Program-made: the position numbers and the translations under genes
Shown: one piece after another, positions 1 to 4,897 of the stretch
How positions within the stretch are numbered: the stretch's first letter is position 1
Layout: each line of letters begins with the position of its first letter
Notes under the pieces: generated by a model
What the model was told of the DNA's origin: nothing
The model's database searches: none
Seen by the model: only the letters and a program-made list of their open reading frames with translations
Assembly: GCA_001803565.1 (NCBI GenBank)
Contig: MHDQ01000093.1
Span: 1-7,105, forward strand
Direction of reading: 5' to 3'
DNA length: 7,105 nucleotides
DNA from: Nitrospinae bacterium RIFCSPLOWO2_12_FULL_45_22
Lineage (GTDB): Bacteria > 2-12-FULL-45-22

Positions 1-320
1 AGGGTAGCTGCCCCGGCGATCTCTGCCCCCTCAATGAGTTCTTCTGGCCGGACTTTAAATATCTGGGCACAGTTTCCGCAGAGATAGAATTTGACCCTTT
101 CCTTGATTAGGCCTGCCAGGAGTTCTCTGGCTGGAGGGAAGGGTGGGGCTTCCAAAAAATCTACCGCTCCTCGCTTGCCCAGCAGTACCCCCTGGTTGAG
201 GAAAAAGATCACCAGGTCTGAACCCTGGGCCAGCAGGGCATTAGCTACAGCCAAGGCAGAGATAGCCCGTAATGGGGCATCTGTAGAATAAGTGATCACT
301 AAGACGAACTTTTTCTCCAT
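1..320 (-). CDS. DsrE-family sulfur-relay-like protein (C-terminus off the left edge)
   Basis: The first 106 residues are present; the gene continues beyond the left edge. The start is the ATG at 318-320, preceded by a purine-rich site (GGGGGA) about 7 bases upstream. The N-terminus MEKKFVLVITYS, followed by a helix rich in Ala and Leu (residues 15-32) and the strand SDLVIFFLNQG (34-44), matches the alpha/beta fold of DsrE/DsrF-like proteins. The segment KFYLCGNCAQ (77-86) supplies two cysteines, C81 and C84. In DsrE-like families a cysteine at this position carries persulfide sulfur. The run EELIEGAEIAGAA (93-105) is also typical of the family. The likely role is a cytoplasmic sulfur carrier or redox protein; the substrate is unknown. 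No DsrF or DsrH partner is visible. It is separated from the small gene upstream by about 214 noncoding bases, so it may have its own promoter, but I found no convincing one. Confidence 0.8.
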   Translation of the reverse strand, partial: MEKKFVLVITYSTDAPLRAISALAVANALLAQGSDLVIFFLNQGVLLGKRGAVDFLEAPPFPPARELLAGLIKERVKFYLCGNCAQIFKVRPEELIEGAEIAGAAT

Positions 321-464
321 ATTTATTTCCCCCTATATTTTTGTTTAAGCAATTTTACCTCCATGAATCTGTATCAACCCGTGTTCATCCCGCACACAGC
401 AAGGTTCATCTGTGGTCAAAATTCCAATCATGGCTAAAAAAATTACAAATTTTCTTTTTTGCTA

Positions 465-514
465 GGTCAGGAGACCCAGCACTACCCTACAGGATAGGAT
501 CGGGTCTCCTGACC
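465..514. repeat. 13-bp perfect inverted repeat (long hairpin)
   Basis: GGTCAGGAGACCC at 465-477 is the exact reverse complement of GGGTCTCCTGACC at 502-514, giving a 13-bp perfect stem with a 24-base loop. Read on the plus strand it is preceded, not followed, by a T-rich run (451-460). Read on the minus strand the hairpin is followed by an A-rich run. It is therefore not a classical intrinsic terminator in either direction. It overlaps and competes with the smaller hairpin at 498-519. Confidence 0.75.
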
Positions 515-519
515 CGATC
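498..519. repeat. Short hairpin, 9-bp stem and 4-base loop, 3' of the TOBE-like gene
   Basis: GATCGGGTC (498-506) and GACCCGATC (511-519) are perfect reverse complements around the loop TCCT. On the minus strand this hairpin forms 15 bases after the TAA of the small TOBE-like gene. It could protect the 3' end of the transcript or weakly terminate it, but there is no U-tract after it. It shares bases 502-514 with the 13-bp inverted repeat, so the two structures are mutually exclusive. Confidence 0.65.
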
Positions 520-534
520 TCTAACTGGTATCCC

Positions 535-691
535 TTAATCTTCTTTGATCAGGAGGACATTTACGGCCTTGACCACTACCCTGACCTCATCCCCTTCTTT
601 AATGCCCAGGTCATCCAAGGTTGAGAGGAAATTAATTTTTCCTTTACAGCAAGGGTGCGGAATGTGGGCTTGATATTTTTCTGGGATTCAT
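535..691 (-). pseudogene. Small TOBE/Mop-like protein gene, interrupted by a +1 frameshift
   Basis: An ATG at 689-691 has a good ribosome binding site (GAGG, 6 bases upstream) but its frame stops after 14 residues (MNPRKISSPH...). A shift of one base inside the run of five A (676-680, minus strand) joins it to an open frame ending at the TAA at 535-537. The joined product would be about 51 residues: MNPRK, then YQAHIPHPCCKGKINF, then LSTLDDLGIKEGDEVRVV and VKAVNVLLIKED. The last 30 residues resemble the C-terminal half of TOBE/Mop molybdate-binding domains, whose usual pattern is LGLKEGDEV followed by VIKATDVM. The downstream frame has no ATG, GTG or TTG start ahead of the conserved part. It lies 44 bases after the reductase gene, probably in one transcript. 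A sequencing or assembly error in the homopolymer is the simplest cause; real decay or recoding are alternatives. At about 51 residues it is shorter than a Mop protein (about 68), and the paired CC at 24-25 of the joined frame region is unusual. Confidence 0.55.
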
Positions 692-735
692 TCTTTACCT
701 CAAGCGGGTTTATTTAGTCGAAAGATACTCTCAGG

Positions 736-2031
736 CTAATGGGTCTTTCTAATCATCTCTAAGAAGGCCTCTAGCCGGTTAGTCAATGGACCTATATCTT
801 CCTGGCTATAATCAGTCTCTACCCGCAAGACCGGTACCCCTATTCCTTTCAATGCCTTCTCTACCCGATAGAACTCTACGGCATAAGTAGTACAGAACTG
901 TAAGATATTGTAGATTACACCATCCACCCGATACTGCTGGGCGAGGTCTATGATATTATTTATCCTGTCATCATTAGGGGTAAAGCAGGCACAGTCCAGC
1001 TTAAGGTATCTATCACTCAGGACCCGGAGTTGATTATCCAATTTGCCATCGCTCTCCTCTACCGGGTCGCGGAAATACCGTTGACCCGTGCAAGCCTCTT
1101 CACAGACTACTGCCCCACCATTTGTCTCGACAATATGGTGTATTTTCCAATTAGGTAGTACCATGGGGCAGCCGGAGACCATGAGTCTCGGCATGGCCGC
1201 ATCTATTGCTCCTTGGCTGTTCCTTACCCTTTGCTCCAACTCCTGGCGTAGTGTCTCTGCCCCTTCCAGGAACTGTTCGATATCATCAGAAAATCCTAAT
1301 TGGGTGACCAGTAGGGCGTCTTTACCGCTGATAGGGGTAGGTGAAATCTTTCTAGTCTCATTCAATCTCTTAAGTATTGCCCTTCTACGATTAACACGGG
1401 CTATGGCTTCTTTAAGCCCCGCAGCATCAATCTCATTACCTGTGATCTCTTCCACCTTCTCCTTAAACTTTATCATCTCTTCCAGCCAGAGTTCCTGGGC
1501 CTTTGTTCCTTTCATAGCCGGTAGGTGCATGACATGCAAGGGTATCAGGTCTTGGAATATCTCCCAGGCCTTTTTCTTCCCATCGCAGGTAGTCTCACCT
1601 ACTACCAGGTCAGCAAGCTCAAAATAGGGACATAGCCGCGAAAGTTTCATTCCTAAGGAGGATCTGATCAAGGGGCAGATATTTCTGGGAAGGTATTGCT
1701 CTGCCTCCGGGCCTCCTATATCTGCCCCGGCACAAAGCCCCACCATCATCCCGCCGGCTGCCAGGACGATCTCTTCCGGGACATATAGGCAGAAGGCACC
1801 TATAACCTTACCGCCCTTCTCTTTGTGCTCACTTAGTTCCCTGATACGGCACCCATGGATCTCTGACATCCTGAAATCAAAATAAGACATGGCCTTGGGG
1901 CGGTTCTTCTGACTAAGAAATACCTCCCGAAACATGGGTTGTAATCCCTGCATAAGCTGGTCATGGGCCCCAATATCAATCCCCAGGTTTTTTAGCATAT
2001 GATTGTGCCCTTCAAACTCTTTTTCAGCCAT
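736..2031 (-). CDS. Double-cubane-cluster-containing anaerobic reductase (2-hydroxyacyl-CoA dehydratase D family)
   Basis: This 431-residue protein belongs to the HgdB/FldC/BcrB superfamily and most resembles the stand-alone double-cubane-cluster proteins (E. coli YjiM type). Diagnostic stretches are VGLCAGADIGG (97-107), YLPRNICPLIRSSLG (113-127), LCPYFELADLVVGETTCDG (133-151), MVSGCP (284-289), CTGQRYFRDP (314-323), DGVIYNILQFC (370-380) and ETDYSQEDIGPLTNRLEAFLEM (405-426). Candidate iron-sulfur ligands include C119, C134, C149, C314, C347, C349 and C380. Family members take electrons from an ATP-dependent activator and drive low-potential reductions; the substrate here is unknown. It is a single subunit, and neither a second subunit nor an activase is in the window. 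The ATG at 2029-2031 follows a strong GGAGG site 7 bases upstream. A promoter at 2242-2270 and a long repeat-containing leader precede it. Confidence 0.9.
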   Translation of the reverse strand: MAEKEFEGHNHMLKNLGIDIGAHDQLMQGLQPMFREVFLSQKNRPKAMSYFDFRMSEIHGCRIRELSEHKEKGGKVIGAFCLYVPEEIVLAAGGMMVGLCAGADIGGPEAEQYLPRNICPLIRSSLGMKLSRLCPYFELADLVVGETTCDGKKKAWEIFQDLIPLHVMHLPAMKGTKAQELWLEEMIKFKEKVEEITGNEIDAAGLKEAIARVNRRRAILKRLNETRKISPTPISGKDALLVTQLGFSDDIEQFLEGAETLRQELEQRVRNSQGAIDAAMPRLMVSGCPMVLPNWKIHHIVETNGGAVVCEEACTGQRYFRDPVEESDGKLDNQLRVLSDRYLKLDCACFTPNDDRINNIIDLAQQYRVDGVIYNILQFCTTYAVEFYRVEKALKGIGVPVLRVETDYSQEDIGPLTNRLEAFLEMIRKTH

Positions 2032-2036
2032 CTCAA

Positions 2037-2046
2037 CCCCTCCTTC
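2037..2046 (-). promoter_or_regulatory. Strong ribosome binding site of the reductase gene
   Basis: On the minus strand the sequence AGAAGGAGGGGTTGAG precedes the ATG at 2029-2031. Its GGAGG core lies 7 bases before the start codon, which fixes this start. An almost identical block (one substitution, one deletion) occurs at 7050-7074, in front of a broken reading frame. Confidence 0.8.
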
Positions 2047-2054
2047 TGCAATTG

Positions 2055-2236
2055 TTTAGCCACGGATGAACACGCATCATCCAGCTACCTTTCCCTGCCA
2101 GGAAGACACAAAGACACCAAGGCTACCCCATACAGGGTAAAATTTAGAGCGGGGAAAAGGGTTCATACCTTATTTACTCTTCTTTAGTGACTTAGTGGCC
2201 TAATCTGTGTCTATGTGTAGTCATTCGTGGCTAAAA
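2055..2236. repeat. Imperfect long inverted repeat (MITE-like or dispersed palindrome)
   Basis: The left end TTTAGCCACGGATGAACAC (2055-2073) matches the reverse complement of the right end, TTTAGCCACGAATGACTACAC (2215-2235), with two or three differences. Inside, GACACAAAGACACCAAGG (2105-2122) faces the related inverted stretch CTTTAGTGACTTAGTGG (2182-2198). The element is about 180 bp, has no convincing coding capacity, and sits between the envelope operon and the reductase gene. It lies just downstream of the minus-strand promoter, so it would make up almost the whole 5' leader of the reductase mRNA. Similar fragments appear at 361-438. No target-site duplication was obvious. Confidence 0.6.
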
Positions 2237-2241
2237 TCCTT

Positions 2242-2270
2242 ACTATAGCTAAACACTTACAAATTATCAA
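2242..2270 (-). promoter_or_regulatory. Sigma70-type promoter for the reductase transcript
   Basis: On the minus strand, TTGATA (2265-2270) is separated by exactly 17 bases from TATAGT (2242-2247). Each hexamer matches 5 of 6 consensus positions. Transcription would begin near 2235, at the outer edge of the inverted repeat, about 200 bases before the reductase start codon. The stretch 2237-2318 holds nothing else recognisable and no clear terminator for the upstream operon. Confidence 0.65.
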
Positions 2271-2318
2271 TTAATCAGATAAGGATTTCTACCGAAAGTT
2301 GCTGGAAAGGTACTAATA

Positions 2319-3776
2319 TTATGGGTTACTCCCAGTCCTTATAGGATAATTAGAGGACATATCATCTTTGAATGTGTAATTTGGGTTGTGCAAGGCTATA
2401 TTCCAGGCACTGGTTGACCACTTCAGGTTTATGGCATTATATCCCAGGAGGTTAAGGAGCATGGTGATCTGTTCGGAAGCCCCCGCAGGTATGCAATACG
2501 GTACAATTTGCCGGTTCGGCGGTAGATGCTGCAAGCTGGCCAGGGCTGGTATATCCCGCCAGTTCATAGCCTTATGCCGGGGGATATTTACATGCCCGGT
2601 AAAGTTCGGAGGTAATACATCTAATATAAAAGGATCATTAGAGGTATCATCGCCTGCGCCATACAGCGCCCCATCACTATCATCGTCAAGGATCTCCATG
2701 AGCTCATCGGTATACATATACCATCTCTTAGCGACCATAGGGAAAATGATCTTTGCCCGCTCCAGGACGGCAGCCCTCATGTCTGTCTGGCTGGTACTGA
2801 TCCTGGGATAGGGATAGACGGGGCCATCTTCCAATTTTGGGGTGGTAGAATCTATGGGAAAGTTATTATTACTGGACCTCGAGTCCTCAGTAAATCTTCC
2901 CGGGGCAATGCTAGAATCCCTTGTCCAGCCGACCATACCCCATTTCAGGTTAAAGACTTTATGGTAGTTAAACCCCAATAGATTAAAATACATAACCAAC
3001 TGTTGCGATAGGCTATGATCCCGGTCTACTATGATAATCTCCCGGTCAGTGGGTAGTCGGTCAATATTTTCCTCTTTGGCCAACTCTTCAAAGGGAATAT
3101 TTATCGCCCCGGGTATATGCCCCCTTTCATACTCTGCCTTACTCCGTGCATCCAGCACAAACGGGTCATTAGCAGGATTATCCTGCTCGTCAATCTTGCC
3201 GTCCCCATTGTCATCCAGGAGGCCATAGAGATAACTGGCTTCCTTTTTATAGGGCAGCTTTTCTATTCCGGCAGCCGCCAGATAAGTGAAGGCCTTCTCA
3301 GCAATGGCAACGAATACTGGATCAGGATTGTTAATTGTAGGAAGACTTTCCCCTTGAGGAAGTACCATTAGAGTCACCTCATGCCTCCCTATATTCCCGG
3401 ACCTGTCTTTAAGACCGATGCCCAAGGTATTAAGTCCTTGAGAAAAGACTAATCCAGGAAAGGTGATGGTGACCTTTTTTTCGCCAACCGCCTTCATTTG
3501 GGCCGTCCCGCTTAATACGGCTGGTACTAGAAAATCATTGATAGACCAATTAAAGACGGTGCCGTTATAGGAGACTTCAAAAAAAGCGCGGTCTATATCT
3601 GAGAGCCCGTTCGGATCGGTTATAGTAAAGACCAGGTCAAGCGGCGAATAGAGACTTCCGCCGGTTAGGATATTGGTGATAGGCTGGGCACTAACCGGTA
3701 AAGTTTTGTGAAAGCTAAAAGCCAAGATAACTCCTAGTATCATTATAGAGATAACCCTGGTTCTTAATCTATTCAT
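2319..3776 (-). CDS. Exported Ig-like plus tandem rhodanese protein with acidic EF-hand-like loops
   Basis: The 485-residue protein starts at the ATG at 3774-3776, chosen because GGAGG lies 7 bases upstream (3784-3788) and the signal peptide MNRLRTRVISIMILGVI...VSAQP then begins properly; an ATG 10 codons earlier lacks this. Residues 31-140 look like a beta-rich Ig-like domain (TDPNGLSD, LKDRSGNIG). Two related modules follow. Module 1 (about 150-290) has an acidic loop DDNGDGKIDE (188-197), the rhodanese motifs DPFVLDARS and ERGHIPGAINIP, and LLGF...FNLKWGMVGW. The catalytic cysteine position reads VDRDHS, so this domain lacks the sulfur-accepting cysteine. Module 2 (about 330-462) has LDDDSDGALYGAGDD (363-377), DPFILD and YCIPAGASE with C428, so it may be active. 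In the family, rhodanese domains transfer sulfane sulfur or bind partners. This one should act in the periplasm or at the surface, possibly tuned by calcium (inference). It is the last gene of the envelope operon, 118 bases after the small exported protein. Confidence 0.85.
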   Translation of the reverse strand: MNRLRTRVISIMILGVILAFSFHKTLPVSAQPITNILTGGSLYSPLDLVFTITDPNGLSDIDRAFFEVSYNGTVFNWSINDFLVPAVLSGTAQMKAVGEKKVTITFPGLVFSQGLNTLGIGLKDRSGNIGRHEVTLMVLPQGESLPTINNPDPVFVAIAEKAFTYLAAAGIEKLPYKKEASYLYGLLDDNGDGKIDEQDNPANDPFVLDARSKAEYERGHIPGAINIPFEELAKEENIDRLPTDREIIIVDRDHSLSQQLVMYFNLLGFNYHKVFNLKWGMVGWTRDSSIAPGRFTEDSRSSNNNFPIDSTTPKLEDGPVYPYPRISTSQTDMRAAVLERAKIIFPMVAKRWYMYTDELMEILDDDSDGALYGAGDDTSNDPFILDVLPPNFTGHVNIPRHKAMNWRDIPALASLQHLPPNRQIVPYCIPAGASEQITMLLNLLGYNAINLKWSTSAWNIALHNPNYTFKDDMSSNYPIRTGSNP

Positions 3777-3894
3777 CTTTCTCCCTCCTTTTGAATAAAA
3801 TTCCATATTGAAAAAAGTCTCTTTTATCCTTGTATAAAGTTTAGATTGCCCAAGCTAACCCTACAGCCCTCACCGAGGGTAGAAACTAGTTTTT
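3777..3894 (-). other. Intra-operon spacer with GGAGG site and weak hairpin
   Basis: This 118-base spacer is the widest in the operon. It carries the ribosome binding site of the rhodanese gene and a nested weak stem, CTACCCTC/GAGGG...GTAG (about 3861-3883, minus strand), with no T-run after it. A TATACA hexamer is present near 3829-3836, but no good -35 box accompanies it at normal spacing. I therefore see no firm evidence for an internal promoter. Confidence 0.4.
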
Positions 3895-4218
3895 TCATGC
3901 GGCCTCTATACCTGCCTGGATACCTCCTATTTCAACCTCGAGATCATCCAGGGCCTGATCGTCTGAACCCAATATCCCGGCTGATAATTCATCTATCCCG
4001 GTAGGGGGCTCCGGCAGATCGGGTAAATCCCTTTCATTGTAAGATTCTTTCCTTACTATACCCTTATCCCTGTGGGCTCCAGGCAGAAGGGTAATGGATG
4101 GAAAGACAGGTAAATCATTTAGGGATTTGATCTCCTGGGCATAAGCCGAATCAGTTTTCAATATCAACCATAGGATAACTGTCCCCATAGTTAAGACCCA
4201 TAGTATTCTCTTAATCAA
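3895..4218 (-). CDS. Small acidic exported protein of unknown function
   Basis: I prefer the TTG at 4216-4218 as start: GGAGG lies 8 bases upstream, whereas the GTG nine bases earlier overlaps the ribosome binding site itself. This gives 107 residues. MIKRILWVLTMGTVILWLILK followed by AYA|QE is a clear signal peptide, probably cleaved after residue 27. The mature protein of about 80 residues has no cysteine. It contains a proline- and leucine-rich segment (DLPVFPSITLLPG, 35-47; DLPDLPEPPTG, 64-74) and an acidic C-terminus (GSDDQALDDLEVEIGG, 84-99). I do not recognise a family. It begins 26 bases after the thioredoxin gene and shares its transcript. It could be a substrate or accessory of the TPR/barrel protein, but that is inference from position only. 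Confidence 0.7.
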   Translation of the reverse strand: MIKRILWVLTMGTVILWLILKTDSAYAQEIKSLNDLPVFPSITLLPGAHRDKGIVRKESYNERDLPDLPEPPTGIDELSAGILGSDDQALDDLEVEIGGIQAGIEAA

Positions 4219-4244
4219 AAATATCACCTCCTTCCACTATCAGA

Positions 4245-4835
4245 TCATTGGGTATTCAAAAGATTCTCAATCAGGGAGCGGGAGAGGATATCTTCCCAGT
4301 CTCTGCCACCCAAAATTACCTTCTTTATCACCCCCTTTCTGTCAATCAAAAGAGTTGTGGGCATAAATTTGATCCTATATGCCCCCTCTATTTTGTGCGA
4401 TGGGTCTAAAAAGACGGGGAAGGTAAAGCCTCTCTCTTTGACAAAGGACTCAACCTTGTCCAGATTCCCTTTATCTACGGATATGGCCATTATCTTAAAC
4501 CCTTCATCTTTATAGTCCTGGTAAATTTGCTCCATGGAAGGCATCTCCGCCTCACAAGGCTTGCACCAGGTAGCCCAGAAGTTAAGGAGTACCACTTTAC
4601 CCCGATAACCTTTCAGGCTTATATCCTTACCCTCCATACCTTTAAGGGTGAAATCGGGGGCATAATTACCTACCATGGGTAATTCAACCTCTGGGTGTTC
4701 TTCACCCTCTTCCATTGGGGACGCCACGGCAAACGCTGCACCTTCTCCCCTTGGGCTGCGACTTCCGGGCAGACAAGATAAAAATAGATTAAAAGCTCCA
4801 AGAAGGGAAAATAACCACAAGACCTTTCTCTTCAT
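4245..4835 (-). CDS. TlpA/ResA-like thioredoxin lipoprotein
   Basis: This is a 196-residue thiol-disulfide oxidoreductase. The ATG at 4833-4835 is chosen because it starts a compact lipoprotein signal (MKRKVLWLFSLLGAFNLFLSC) with the lipobox LFLSC, C21 being the acylated residue. GGAGG lies 10 bases upstream; a GTG at 4839-4841 is the alternative, and a longer in-frame ATG at 4896-4898 would bury the signal. After a low-complexity linker (22-50) comes an AhpC/TSA-thioredoxin fold: APDFTL (59-64), YRGKVVLLNFWATWCKPC (77-94), and the cis-proline loop FMPTTLLID (157-165). The active site is C91-K-P-C94. Relatives reduce periplasmic disulfides, classically in cytochrome c maturation. Here no cytochrome gene is present, and its partners are an outer-membrane TPR barrel and a rhodanese protein. 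A likely job is keeping thiols of neighbouring envelope proteins reduced (inference). It lies 62 bases after the TPR gene. Confidence 0.92.
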   Translation of the reverse strand: MKRKVLWLFSLLGAFNLFLSCLPGSRSPRGEGAAFAVASPMEEGEEHPEVELPMVGNYAPDFTLKGMEGKDISLKGYRGKVVLLNFWATWCKPCEAEMPSMEQIYQDYKDEGFKIMAISVDKGNLDKVESFVKERGFTFPVFLDPSHKIEGAYRIKFMPTTLLIDRKGVIKKVILGGRDWEDILSRSLIENLLNTQ

Positions 4836-4897
4836 ATTCACATGCCCTCCTATTTGTATGAATAAAGTAGCAATCTGAATCCTCAGGCCCAAGCCCA

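Larger units (their letters stand above)
321..534. other. Noncoding gap with hairpins and degraded repeat fragments
   Basis: No convincing gene lies on either strand; the short plus-strand frame here has no ribosome binding site and no recognisable protein. The stretch 361-438 contains pieces such as CGTGTTCATCC, GGTTCATCTGTGG and TCATGGCTAAAA. These resemble the motif GTGTTCATCCGTGGCTAAA seen intact at 2055-2073 (reverse strand), so this looks like a decayed copy of the same dispersed repeat. Positions 465-519 hold two overlapping inverted repeats, listed separately. Confidence 0.6.

Noticed and set aside
465-519. Intrinsic terminator
   Set aside because: The stems are strong but no T-run follows either hairpin on the relevant strand.
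341-538. Plus-strand open frame of 65 codons
   Set aside because: It runs through repeat fragments and the hairpins, has no ribosome binding site, and its translation resembles no protein.
1088-1627. Plus-strand open frame of 179 codons
   Set aside because: It lies antisense inside the reductase gene, whose product has strong family motifs; this frame is a shadow rich in Ser with no recognisable domain.
2055-2236. CRISPR array or riboswitch
   Set aside because: There is no regular direct repeat-spacer pattern, and no known riboswitch core could be recognised; inverted, degenerate repeats explain it better.
3777-3806. Longer N-terminus for the rhodanese protein
   Set aside because: The ten extra codons contain the GGAGG ribosome binding site of the inner ATG, which also gives a normal signal peptide.
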